From JAYQKL01 sp049890195 (GTDB lineage Bacteria; Pseudomonadota; Alphaproteobacteria; RS24): 64,000 nucleotides of DNA. Of this stretch, positions 26,155 to 34,476 are shown one piece after another. How positions within the stretch are numbered: position 1 is the stretch's first letter; the number at the start of each line of letters is the position of its first letter. Both the position numbers and the translations under genes were made by a program. The DNA lies in assembly GCA_049890195.1 (NCBI GenBank), contig JBMHBY010000009.1:108771-172770 (forward strand), in the 5' to 3' direction. The notes beneath the pieces are model-generated. The model was not told the DNA's origin. It did not search any database and saw nothing but the letters and a program-made list of their open reading frames with translations.

Positions 26155-26996
26155 CCCCCCAACTCCATCACCACCGGCACGTGGTCGGAGGGTTTTTCCC
26201 AATCGCGGGTGTGGGCGTCGATATGGACGCTGTGCAGAAGGTCGGCGGCCAGCGGCGACAGCAGATGGTGGTCGATGCGGATGCCGTGATTGCGCCGCCG
26301 CGCCCCGCCTTGATAATCCCAGAAGGTGAAGGTGTCGTCGCCGGTGTCGCGCAGGCTTGACAGCGCCTCGGTCAGGCCGAGATTCAAAAGCCGGCGGTAG
26401 GCGGCATGGGTTTCGGGCCGGAACAGGGCGTCGCCGTCCCACGCCACCGGATCATGCGTGTCGGCCGGTGTCGGGATGACATTATAGTCCCCGGCCAGCA
26501 CAAACGCCTCTTCATAGGACAACAGCGTTTTGGCGTGGGCTTCGAGCGCCGCCATCCAGTCGAGCTTGTAGGTATATTTCGGATTGAACGCATCACTGTC
26601 TTCTGCGCCGGTATCCGTTTTTGTTTGCGCTACCGCTTCGCTACTTGAGCGCACTGGATTGCCGTTGGGCAGATACAGCGAGGCGACCCGCACCGTCAGG
26701 CCGTTATTGGACACGACAGCCTCGATATAGCGCGCCTGGTCGTCTTCAAAACCTGGCAGGCCGCGGCTGACATCCTCCAGCGGAAATTTCGACAGCAGCG
26801 CCACGCCGTTATAGGTCTTCTGCCCGTGTGTCTCGACATTATAACCCAGCGCCTCGATCTCGGTGCGCGGAAAGGCCTCGTCCACGCATTTCAGCTCCTG
26901 CAAGCAGGCGACATCGGGCTTTTCCTCCTCCAGCCAGCGCAGCACATTGGGCAGGCGCGCCTTGACCGAGTTGACGTTCCAGGTCGCAATGCGCAT
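26151..26996 (-). CDS. xthA: Exodeoxyribonuclease III
   Basis: AP endonuclease and 3'-5' exonuclease of base excision repair. The 281-residue product starts MRIATWNVNSVKARL and carries LQELKC (metal-binding Glu), YNGVALLSK, GDYNVIPTPADTHDP (catalytic Asp-Asn) and, at the end, RIDHHL and SDHVPVV (catalytic Asp-His). All catalytic motifs are in place. It follows erpA by 3 nt, a common alphaproteobacterial pair. The gene is GC-rich (38 of 60 at 26281-26340). Confidence 0.95.
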   Translation of the reverse strand: MRIATWNVNSVKARLPNVLRWLEEEKPDVACLQELKCVDEAFPRTEIEALGYNVETHGQKTYNGVALLSKFPLEDVSRGLPGFEDDQARYIEAVVSNNGLTVRVASLYLPNGNPVRSSSEAVAQTKTDTGAEDSDAFNPKYTYKLDWMAALEAHAKTLLSYEEAFVLAGDYNVIPTPADTHDPVAWDGDALFRPETHAAYRRLLNLGLTEALSSLRDTGDDTFTFWDYQGGARRRNHGIRIDHHLLSPLAADLLHSVHIDAHTRDWEKPSDHVPVVMELGG

Positions 26997-26999
26997 GGA

Positions 27000-27326
27000 T
27001 TAAACCGAAAAGGAGGTGCCGCAGCCGCACGAGGCGGTGGCGTTGGGGTTTTTGATCTGGAAGCTGGCGCCGATCAGGTCGTCGACCCAGTCAATCACCG
27101 CGCCTTCGAGAAAGCCCTGCGACATGGCATCGACCAGTACGGTCACGCCGTCGCGCGACAGCCTGATGTCATCGTCCAGTGCCGTGTCGTCAATGGCGAA
27201 ATGATACTGGAAACCGGAACAGCCGCCGCCCTGCACGGAAACGCGCAGCATGGCGCCCTCGGCCTCGGTGCTGAGGATTTTGGCGACCTGCGAAATCGCG
27301 CTGTCGGTTACCTGAATGTCAGTCAT
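27000..27326 (-). CDS. erpA: Iron-sulfur cluster insertion protein ErpA (A-type carrier)
   Basis: Receives and passes on Fe-S clusters to target apoproteins. The 108-residue product has the three conserved ligand cysteines, one in GGGCSGFQYHF and two in CGCGTSF near the C terminus. The length and the IDWVDDLIGASFQIKNPN segment fit ErpA/IscA. No isc or suf genes are in the window. The gene precedes xthA. Confidence 0.93.
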   Translation of the reverse strand: MTDIQVTDSAISQVAKILSTEAEGAMLRVSVQGGGCSGFQYHFAIDDTALDDDIRLSRDGVTVLVDAMSQGFLEGAVIDWVDDLIGASFQIKNPNATASCGCGTSFSV

Positions 27327-27392
27327 AAGCTATAGATAGGCGGGTTTGATGGCGGTTTCAAGACTTACAAGGACTTAAGCGTGGATTGCGCG

Positions 27393-27899
27393 CTAAAGCG
27401 CCAAAGGTTTGGCCGCCACCAGCACGCCGTCCGCATCGGCATAAACCCAGTCGCCCGAATTGACCGTGACGCCGCCGAAGCTGACCGTTGCATCCAGCTC
27501 ACCAAGGTCGCGTTTGACGCTTTTTTTCGGGTGCGTCGCCAGCGCCTTGATGCCGACGGGTTCGGCCTGCAGCTCCAGCGTGTCGCGCACACAGCCGTTG
27601 ATGATGACCCCGGCCCAGCCGTTCTGCGCCGCCAGCTGCGCCAGATTGCCGCCGAACAGGGCGCAGGCCATCGACGCGCCGCCATCCACCACCAACACAC
27701 GGCCATGGCCCGGGCTTTCCACCTGGGCGCGGACTTTGGTGTTGTCATCCAGCGTCAACAGCGTGACGGCGGGGCCGGCGAACATCGCCGTGCCGCCGAA
27801 ATCGCGCCAGCCCGGAGCCAGATATTGCAGCTTGGCGTCCGGGTCGTCCGAGAAAGCGTCTGACAGGTCGGTGGTCGGGGCGGGTGTGGTGTCGGTCAT
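27393..27899 (-). CDS. rraA: RraA family protein
   Basis: The 168-residue product belongs to the RraA/HMG-aldolase family. Members inhibit RNase E or act as 4-hydroxy-4-methyl-2-oxoglutarate aldolases; which applies here is open. Visible features: FGGTAMFAGPAVTL, GRVLVVDGGASMACALFGGNLA and the GVIINGCVRD segment, whose Arg-Asp pair binds the substrate and metal in the aldolases, and GDWVYADADGVLVA. I place the start at the ATG at 27899, which has AAGGAG 7 nt upstream; the frame extends to 27959 without a ribosome binding site. Divergent from the SDR gene. Confidence 0.88.
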   Translation of the reverse strand: MTDTTPAPTTDLSDAFSDDPDAKLQYLAPGWRDFGGTAMFAGPAVTLLTLDDNTKVRAQVESPGHGRVLVVDGGASMACALFGGNLAQLAAQNGWAGVIINGCVRDTLELQAEPVGIKALATHPKKSVKRDLGELDATVSFGGVTVNSGDWVYADADGVLVAAKPLAL

Positions 27900-28014
27900 G
27901 TGATACTCCTTGATGGTCAGTTTACCCGAATAGTCGGCATGTGCAATCTCGGTCGGCATCTTGACGCAAATGGCTGCAACGTGCAGTCTCAGGAAAACAG
28001 AGACGAGGGATGAG

Positions 28015-28680
28015 ATGAGTCAGTCCAAAGCAATTGTCACCGGGGCCAGCGGCACACTCGGCGCCGCTGTCAGCCGGCATCTGGCGGGGCAGGGCTGGGC
28101 CGTGACCGGGATTGATTATGCCGACACGCCCGGCACATTTGACGATTTTGACCGGTTTTATGGCGGCGTGGACCTGACTGATGCGGCGCAGGCGCAGGCT
28201 GCGGCAGACCAGGCGGGGTCGGTTGACGGGCTGGTCAATGTCGCCGGCGGCTTTGTCTGGGAGACTGTGATGGACGGCTCCGCCGAGACATGGGAGCGGA
28301 TGTGGCAGATCAACCTCAAGACCTGTCTGAACATGTGCACGGCGGTGCTGCCGAAACTTTCGGACAACGGCGCGATTGTCAATGTCGGAGCGGCAGCCAC
28401 AGCGCGCGCCGAAGCGGGTATGGCGTCCTACACGGCCTCCAAATCCGCGGTGGCGCGTCTGACGGAGGGTCTGGCGGCGGAACTGGCCGACGGCGGCAGG
28501 CGGGTCAATGCCGTGTTGCCGACCATCATTGACACCCCGGTCAACCGCACGGACATGCCGGACGCCGATTTCAGCCAATGGGTACAACCGGATGATTTGG
28601 CGCAAGTCATCGGCTTTCTGGTTTCACCTGCCGCTGCCGCCATTCACGGTGCCCTGATTCCGGTCAGGGGCCGGTTGTAA
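28015..28680 (+). CDS. Short-chain dehydrogenase/reductase (SDR)
   Basis: NAD(P)-dependent oxidoreductase of unknown substrate. The 221-residue product has the Rossmann motif TGASGTLGAA (residues about 9-18), NVAGG (the NAG-type stabilising motif), and the catalytic YTASK (about residues 140-144) preceded by a short VGAAATARAEAGM stretch where the catalytic Ser would be expected; that Ser is not obvious, Ala residues occupy the site. The ATG at 28015 follows GAGGG; an upstream ATG at 27961 would add an atypical extension. Compact size resembles the dihydropteridine reductase-like branch. Confidence 0.8.
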   Translation: MSQSKAIVTGASGTLGAAVSRHLAGQGWAVTGIDYADTPGTFDDFDRFYGGVDLTDAAQAQAAADQAGSVDGLVNVAGGFVWETVMDGSAETWERMWQINLKTCLNMCTAVLPKLSDNGAIVNVGAAATARAEAGMASYTASKSAVARLTEGLAAELADGGRRVNAVLPTIIDTPVNRTDMPDADFSQWVQPDDLAQVIGFLVSPAAAAIHGALIPVRGRL

Positions 28681-28736
28681 GCAGTTGTAAGCCGCTGTTA
28701 AGCCAGAGAGGCTGCGTCAGTCAGGCGTGGCGGCCC

Positions 28737-29393
28737 TCAGACAATATCAAAATGCGCCATGGTGAGGTCTTCCGTATAGTCCTCCAGCACCATTATCAAC
28801 TGATCATCGCCGAAATGGTGCTTTGTACCCTTCGTATAATATATCGCGGTGTCGTTGATGTTTTCATCGCCGCCATCCATGTTGTCTTTGCCGGCACCGC
28901 CGTAAAGCGTGTCGTTTCCGTCCCCTCCATACATAAGGTCATTGCCTTTGCCGCCGTAAAGCGTGTCGTAACCCTGACCGCCTGAGAGGACATCGCGGCC
29001 GGCGCCGCCATGAAGTTCATCATGCCCGGCACCGCCGTAAAGCGTGTCCCTGCCGGCGCCGCCGATATACACCTCATTCCCGTCAGCGCCGGGGACGAAC
29101 GGTTCATCTTCACTGATGACGTTGAGGGTAAACTCTTTTGTGATGTGACCCGTGTCTTCAAAGCGCAATGTCACCTTGTGCGTCGGCATCGACGCATAAT
29201 CAAGTTTCACACCCGGTTTTAACCACAATTCCTGACCACCATCAGCCGTATCGCGGAGTTCAAAAAAATCACTGTTGTCAATGACAACCCGGCCCGGATG
29301 CATGATGACGGCCAGTTTTCTGCCGGCGCCGGTTGCGGCGGCTTCATGTATTTTGGCCGAATCAGCCGAAAGCGTAAGAGTACTGTGTGCCAT
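28737..29393 (-). CDS. Small RTX-type calcium-binding repeat protein with cadherin-like N-terminal domain
   Basis: The 218-residue product has a cadherin-like N-terminal domain (about residues 1-100: IDNSDFFELRD, LWLKPGVKLDYASMPTHKVTLRFED) followed by about seven nonapeptide repeats of the GGxGxDxLx type (about 110-175: GGAGRDTLYGGAGHDELHGG and so on), which bind Ca2+ in a beta-roll. There is no Sec signal peptide, as expected for a type I secretion substrate with a C-terminal signal. The ATG at 29393 has GGAGGAG just upstream and is preferred over the ATG at 29405. No ABC exporter, membrane-fusion protein or TolC gene is nearby. RTX proteins are normally far longer, so this is a minimal form. 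Confidence 0.82.
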   Translation of the reverse strand: MAHSTLTLSADSAKIHEAAATGAGRKLAVIMHPGRVVIDNSDFFELRDTADGGQELWLKPGVKLDYASMPTHKVTLRFEDTGHITKEFTLNVISEDEPFVPGADGNEVYIGGAGRDTLYGGAGHDELHGGAGRDVLSGGQGYDTLYGGKGNDLMYGGDGNDTLYGGAGKDNMDGGDENINDTAIYYTKGTKHHFGDDQLIMVLEDYTEDLTMAHFDIV

Positions 29394-29641
29394 GGTCTCC
29401 TCCATTCTTATTTTTGTTTTTCCATGGTGGTCCGGAGTGCCGGACCATACCTATTTTTACTGTGTATTACCTTGTTCCTGGGATGTCGATTTTTTTATTT
29501 CACGATCAACCCGACTGCGGGTTACTTCAGAAAAAACAGGCATTTAAAAACTAACGGCGTTTGAGAGTTGTGTCGAGTCTTTATTGACTGGGGCTGAAGG
29601 GGCAAAAGTATGGATTACGATGTCATTGCGGATTGAAAGAA

Positions 29642-31765
29642 CTAATCTGACGCATTGTCTGACGCATTTTTCGCCGCTCGCCGTTCAGCATAATGATCCT
29701 GCAGAACCTCAAAGGCGAGTTTCTTCTCGCCTTTCTCGCTGATGATCCCCTTGCGGTTGTAGATGTCCTGAATGCCGTTCAGGTTGCGCAATGAGGAGCG
29801 GAAATCCTTGAGAATCCAGGGGCTCACACCCTGGACCGACGGGCTGCGGGCCAGCATGTCGAGCTGGTGGCGGTATATTTTGGCCTGGTACTCCTCAGAC
29901 CACAATACCGCCCGGTCCGAGCGTTTGCCGTATTTGGCGCCGCCGCCGAATTCGGAGATGACCATCGGTTTGCCGAAGGCATTGCGGAACCGGATGTCCT
30001 GCATCAGCGGGAACATGAAGTCGCGGACGGTTTTTTCATCGACCTGAAATTGCGGGACAAAGAAGGGGGCATAATACCAGCCGAAATATTCATTATATCC
30101 GATGACATCAACAATCTCACCGAGTTGGTCGCGCAACATCACCTCAATCTCAGAACCATTCAGGGCGCTTGGGTCTGTCACACCCATATGGGCGAGCATG
30201 CCTGACAGATACGGTTTGACCGCCGGGTCAATTGCATCAGACTGCACCATGTCGGCGGCAAGGTGTTTGGCAACCTCAACAAACTCCTGTCGGACATCAC
30301 CGATCAGGGCGGCGGCAATCAGGCGGTTGTCGCCGTCCTCTTCACGCACAGTGTCCGCCAGGCTCTTCAAAAAGGCCAGACGCTCGGGGGATTGCGGCAT
30401 GGTCTCGTTGCCGATGGACCACATCACAATGGCGGCGCGGTTGCGGTCGCGGCGGATGTTGTCGCGGATCTGGTTTTGCGCCACCGCGAGGCTTTCAGGG
30501 TTGTCCCAGTCAATCAAAGACACAATCGGAATTTCGCTCCAGACCAGCAGACCAAGCGCATCGGCCATGCGCAGCGTATGTTCATTGTGCGGGTAGTGCG
30601 ACAGGCGGACAAAATTGCCGTTCAGCTGCTTGATCAGCCCCAGCTGTGCGTGCGCATCGGCGGCATCATAAGCCACGCCGGACTTGAGATAACTCTCATC
30701 ATGCATGGCAATGCCGCGCAGAAAAATGGGTTCGCCATTAAGCAGAATCTTCTCGCCGTGGCTTGCGATGGTGCGGAACCCGATTTGGTCGCTCAGGCTG
30801 GCCTGTCCGGCGCTGATGATGACCTGATATAATTTGGGGGTGTCAGGGGACCATAATTTCAAGTCGGCTTGAAAGGCGATGCCGGCCCGACCCTCATCAT
30901 CCGTCTGCACGGTGATGGCTATATCGGCCTCCGGAACAGTGACCGAGACTTTCTTGTTCGCACGGGTGTCGCCGTCCAACTGCACCCAGCCCTTGACTGC
31001 GCCGGTTTCATGGTCCTGAAGGGCCAGGGAATAATTGCGGATGAAGGTTTTGGGTGTTGTCACCAGGCTGACGTCACGGGTGATGCCGCCATATTTGAAA
31101 AAGTCGGATGTGACCTTGGTCGGGATGGTGGTGTCGTCGAGTGTGGCATTGACCCGCACCACAATTAAATTTTCACCGTCCACAAGGGCGTTTGTCGCCT
31201 CAAAATTGAACGCTGTATAGCCGCCAATATGTTGCCCCAGGGGCTGCCCGTTGACATAAACCGAGGCGTCATAGTTGACGCCGTCAAAATGCAGGAAATA
31301 GCGCTTGTCGGTTTGCTTCTCAAGCGAAAGGGTGCGGGCATACCAGACCGTGCCGCGATAACGGAACAGCCTGTCATCCTGTGTGTTCCAGTCGCCAGGC
31401 ACAGAGAGTTGTCGGCGTTCATCAAGGCTGTATTCGCGCAGTTCATAATCGCCGACCGGTGCCGCCAGGCGATAATAGGGGCCGCCCAGAAACGCACTGG
31501 TGCCGGCATCATATTCATCGACAAGAATGTTCCATTTGCCGTTCAGCGACGTCACGGAACGCCCGGCAATATTTGTGATCAGCTTGTGCGGTTCCTGCAA
31601 ACGGATGGTGGAGGGACCGAGGGTTTCAAAAAAACCGGCCACCTCCGTGTCTGACTCTGGATTTTTTGATGGCCTGACGTCAGTCGGGTGCATGTAAACC
31701 AAAACAATCCCAACAAGCACCAACATCAACCCGATAAGATATGGCAAAAGCTGTATACGTTTCAT
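29642..31765 (-). CDS. Membrane-anchored or exported glycoside hydrolase family 2 protein (beta-glucuronidase/galactosidase-like)
   Basis: The 707-residue product has an N-terminal hydrophobic helix (residues about 5-24, LLPYLIGLMLVLVGIVLVYM) that looks like a signal anchor, then the GH2 order: jelly-roll sugar-binding domain (about 60-230, with FDGVNYDASVYVNGQPLG), Ig-like domain (about 235-335) and TIM barrel. The acid/base Glu is in WSIGNETMPQ (about residue 452) and the nucleophile Glu in MVISEFGGGAKYG (about 604); both are present, so the enzyme should be active. The RLSHYPHNEH segment is typical of beta-glucuronidases. The ATG at 31765 follows GGAGGGGG; the upstream ATG at 31801 does not. 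No transporter or sugar-catabolism genes are adjacent. Confidence 0.85.
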   Translation of the reverse strand: MKRIQLLPYLIGLMLVLVGIVLVYMHPTDVRPSKNPESDTEVAGFFETLGPSTIRLQEPHKLITNIAGRSVTSLNGKWNILVDEYDAGTSAFLGGPYYRLAAPVGDYELREYSLDERRQLSVPGDWNTQDDRLFRYRGTVWYARTLSLEKQTDKRYFLHFDGVNYDASVYVNGQPLGQHIGGYTAFNFEATNALVDGENLIVVRVNATLDDTTIPTKVTSDFFKYGGITRDVSLVTTPKTFIRNYSLALQDHETGAVKGWVQLDGDTRANKKVSVTVPEADIAITVQTDDEGRAGIAFQADLKLWSPDTPKLYQVIISAGQASLSDQIGFRTIASHGEKILLNGEPIFLRGIAMHDESYLKSGVAYDAADAHAQLGLIKQLNGNFVRLSHYPHNEHTLRMADALGLLVWSEIPIVSLIDWDNPESLAVAQNQIRDNIRRDRNRAAIVMWSIGNETMPQSPERLAFLKSLADTVREEDGDNRLIAAALIGDVRQEFVEVAKHLAADMVQSDAIDPAVKPYLSGMLAHMGVTDPSALNGSEIEVMLRDQLGEIVDVIGYNEYFGWYYAPFFVPQFQVDEKTVRDFMFPLMQDIRFRNAFGKPMVISEFGGGAKYGKRSDRAVLWSEEYQAKIYRHQLDMLARSPSVQGVSPWILKDFRSSLRNLNGIQDIYNRKGIISEKGEKKLAFEVLQDHYAERRAAKNASDNASD

Positions 31766-32157
31766 GCCGCCACCCCCTCCAAACTTGTTTTTCGTCAGCA
31801 TTGGTCAATCTTGAAGACCTGTCAATGGACAGTTTTTCAAAAAATTTCATGAAAAACATTTTTTCCAAACAATCCATGAACCGTTGACAACATCTTGTTA
31901 CCCGCTGATCCGTAACAACCATATGTGACCAACGCATCGGCAAAGGTTGTCAGGGGGGCGGGTGTCTGCAGGGTGTTGCGGGTCGGATGATTACCGGACA
32001 CATGTTTTGTTGTTTCTGGTGCTGTTTATTTTCAGCGCGGTTAACCCGTAAAATTTGAATTGGGCAAGGGATGGCGCCACCCAGGTGGGGGCCGTTGTAT
32101 CCGAAACATAAAAGTTAGGAATGGGTCTTATAAAACCAATAATTTATTGAAAAACAA
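31766..32157. other. 392-nt intergenic region between the GH2 gene and tRNA-Ser
   Basis: No convincing gene. It should hold the GH2 promoter. I see an AT-rich stretch at about 31825-31870, an inverted repeat at 31895-31918 (separate entry), a GC-rich hairpin around 32069-32092 (CCAC/GTGG arms extended by GGC/GCC with a bulge), and a short AT-rich tail after the tRNA. Nothing resembles a known riboswitch. Confidence 0.5.
31895..31918. promoter_or_regulatory. Candidate operator: TTGTTAC-N10-GTAACAA
   Basis: A perfect 7-bp inverted repeat with a 10-nt spacer lies 130 nt upstream of the GH2 start, in an otherwise gene-free region. Arm length and spacing fit a dimeric repressor or activator covering about two helical turns. 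No regulator gene is adjacent, so the binding protein is unknown. Confidence 0.45.
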
Positions 32158-32247
32158 TGGCAGAGAGGGAGGGATTCGAACCCCCGGAACGCGCAAACGT
32201 TCAACGGTTTTCAAGACCGCCGCTTTCAACCACTCAGCCACCTCTCC
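32158..32247 (-). tRNA. tRNA-Ser(UGA)
   Basis: Class II tRNA of 90 nt including an encoded CCA (32158-32160). Acceptor GGAGAGG pairs with CCTCTCT, the D arm contains GCTGAGTGGTTGAAAGC, the anticodon loop is CTTGAAA giving UGA, the variable arm has GAACG/CGTTC, and the T loop is TTCGAAT. The first acceptor pair is G1-U72 instead of G-C, with discriminator G73. No intron. Confidence 0.95.
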
Positions 32248-32419
32248 GAACCACGGATGTTGTATCCCTGTTGATGGTGAATTGCAAGGCGCGAAAGCCA
32301 TTTCACCCAAGATTGTCACAGTGCCGCAATTTTCAGCTGTTGACAGCGATACAGCGGTTCATGAGAGGCAACGAATCCCTATACTGTGAGAATTCTTTAA
32401 TGCTTGGTTTGAGGTTTTG

Positions 32420-33328
32420 ATGAACTCCGGTTCAAATTCTTTGTCGGCACCCTTTTTCATCAAACTGGTTGGTGTTTTCCTGACCGGGATGCTGCTGGCC
32501 GGCTGTTCCGAGTTCCAGCTCGGTGCTGAGCTGGCGAAACAGTCCAGACGCACCGCCGCCGGCGGCATCTACAAGGTCGGCACGCCTTACAAGATCGCCG
32601 GTGACTGGTACTATCCAAAAGAGAACACACGCTATGACAAAAAGGGGGTCGCCAGCTGGTATGGACCGAATTTCCAAGGCCGGCGTACCGCCAACGGCGA
32701 GATTTTCGACATGAATCTGCTGACCGCCGCGCATCCGACCCTGCCGATGCCGGTCATGGCGGAAGTCACCAACCTTGAAAACGGCCGGTCTCTGGTGGTG
32801 CGGATCAATGACCGCGGTCCGTTCAAGAAAAACCGGGAGATTGACCTGTCCAAACGGGCGGCGGAGTTGCTCGGGTTCCAAAAAAAGGGAACGGCCTATG
32901 TACGGGTCCGGTATTTACGCAAAGCCCCCTTATATGACAGCCGGGGCAATCTGATCTCCGGGTCCGAACCGGACAGCTATTTTCTGGAAAAGCCGAGCAC
33001 GCCGAAGGACTCTAAATATGTCACCGCCGCCCCGAAAACGGGTGTGACGGCTGTGGATTTGACCGGCAATGCCAAACCCCGCCCGCAAACGCTGGCGCAG
33101 AAAACTTATTATGTGCAGGTCGGCGTGTTCAGCCGTCAGGAAGCGGCACTAGCGTTGGCGTCAGACATGCAGGGTGTCGGCAATGTTGAGATAGAACCTG
33201 TTTTCAGCGGCGGCATGGATTTGTTCCGGGTGCGTATTGGGCCGGCTTCATCGCGTTTTGACGCCAAGGAAATTGCTGATAAAGTCTTGATGCGCGGACA
33301 TCAGGACAGCTACATAATTGAGGAGTAG
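32420..33328 (+). CDS. rlpA: RlpA-like septal/cell-wall lipoprotein
   Basis: Lytic transglycosylase-like lipoprotein acting on peptidoglycan at the division septum. The 302-residue product has a lipoprotein signal with lipobox LLAGC (lipidated Cys29), a double-psi beta-barrel domain (about 65-165: GVASWYGPNFQGRRTANGE, THP-type TAAHPTLPMP, VRINDRGPF) and a C-terminal SPOR domain (about 228-300: YYVQVGVFSRQEAALALA). The Asp in INDRGPF is the catalytic residue in the family. It is followed 11 nt later by a D,D-carboxypeptidase gene, so the pair is likely co-expressed. Confidence 0.92.
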   Translation: MNSGSNSLSAPFFIKLVGVFLTGMLLAGCSEFQLGAELAKQSRRTAAGGIYKVGTPYKIAGDWYYPKENTRYDKKGVASWYGPNFQGRRTANGEIFDMNLLTAAHPTLPMPVMAEVTNLENGRSLVVRINDRGPFKKNREIDLSKRAAELLGFQKKGTAYVRVRYLRKAPLYDSRGNLISGSEPDSYFLEKPSTPKDSKYVTAAPKTGVTAVDLTGNAKPRPQTLAQKTYYVQVGVFSRQEAALALASDMQGVGNVEIEPVFSGGMDLFRVRIGPASSRFDAKEIADKVLMRGHQDSYIIEE

Positions 33329-33339
33329 GGGACAGACTC

Positions 33340-34476
33340 ATGATGCGTTTATTGTTCTTATTGGTGGGATTAACTGCTTGGTCGGCCCAGACCGTTCAGG
33401 CGCTTGAGTCCCGCGCCCAATATGCACTGTTGATGGATGCCTCCAGCGGGATTGTGCTGTATGAAAAAAATGCTGATTCCCTGATGTCGCCGGCCAGCAT
33501 GAGCAAGCTGATGACTGTCCTGATGGTGTTCGAGGCCATTGAAGAGAACCGGATTACACTGGACGAGGAGTTCCGGGTCAGTGATGACGCCTGGCGGCGG
33601 GGCGGCACCAGTTCAGGCGGTTCCACCATGTTCTTGAAAGCGCGCTCGATGGTTTCGGTTGAGGACTTGCTGCGCGGGGTCATAATCCAATCCGGCAATG
33701 ATGCGAGCATTGCTTTGGCCGAGGGGCTTGGCGGCGGTGAGGAGACCTTTGCAGAAATGATGACCGATCGTGCCCTTGACCTTGGCATGATGAACTCCAC
33801 CTTCCGTAATTCAACCGGTTGGCCGGACCCTGAACACAAGACAACGGCGCGGGACTTGGCCCTATTGGCACGCCATCTGATTCTCCAGTTTCCCGAATAT
33901 TACGGCATGTTCGCGGAACGCGACTTCACATGGAACGGCATCACCCAATCCAACAGGAACCCCCTTCTTTATGCTGGAATTGGTGCAGACGGACTGAAAA
34001 CCGGCCACACCGAGGACTCTGGATATGGTTTGGTGGCATCCGCTGAACAAAATGGCAGGCGGTTGATACTTGTCATCAACGGGCTGGAGACCAAGCGTGA
34101 GCGGGCACGTGAAGCCAACCGCCTGATGAATTGGGGGTTTCGGTCATTCTCAACCGACATTTTGGCTGATACCGACGACATCGTGCTGCGTGCACCCGTT
34201 TGGCAGGGGGAGTTTTCAACCGTCGGCCTGTCACCCCAGCGCGACTTCAAGGTATTGCTCCCGCATCGGGGCAAACGCAAAATGGTGGTGACGGCAACCT
34301 ATGAAAAGCCTTTGATGACGCCGATTGAAAAGGGCACAGTCGTCGGCAGTCTGCGGATGACGGCTCCCGGGATTGAGACTCAGGAAGTACCGTTGGTCAC
34401 GGCCTCGGATGTGGCCCGCGAGGGGACGTTTGCTCGGGCGCTGTCCGCATTGGCTTTTCTGATTTTCGGTGAGTGA
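33340..34476 (+). CDS. dacC: D-alanyl-D-alanine carboxypeptidase (PBP5/DacC type)
   Basis: Trims the terminal D-Ala from peptidoglycan stem peptides in the periplasm. The 378-residue product has a signal peptide (to about residue 21, QALE), and the penicillin-binding motifs SxxK (SMSK, Ser53-Lys56), SGN (IIQSGNDAS) and KTG (GLKTGHTEDSG). A PBP5-type C-terminal domain follows (about 275-360), and the last ~15 residues form an amphipathic/hydrophobic helix for membrane attachment. The stop overlaps the tmk start by 4 nt. Confidence 0.94.
   Translation: MMRLLFLLVGLTAWSAQTVQALESRAQYALLMDASSGIVLYEKNADSLMSPASMSKLMTVLMVFEAIEENRITLDEEFRVSDDAWRRGGTSSGGSTMFLKARSMVSVEDLLRGVIIQSGNDASIALAEGLGGGEETFAEMMTDRALDLGMMNSTFRNSTGWPDPEHKTTARDLALLARHLILQFPEYYGMFAERDFTWNGITQSNRNPLLYAGIGADGLKTGHTEDSGYGLVASAEQNGRRLILVINGLETKRERAREANRLMNWGFRSFSTDILADTDDIVLRAPVWQGEFSTVGLSPQRDFKVLLPHRGKRKMVVTATYEKPLMTPIEKGTVVGSLRMTAPGIETQEVPLVTASDVAREGTFARALSALAFLIFGE

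Noticed and set aside
28670..28700. Three imperfect copies of GTTGTAAGC at the end of the SDR gene
   Set aside because: Too short and too few to call a repeat array; no hairpin with a T run, so not a terminator.
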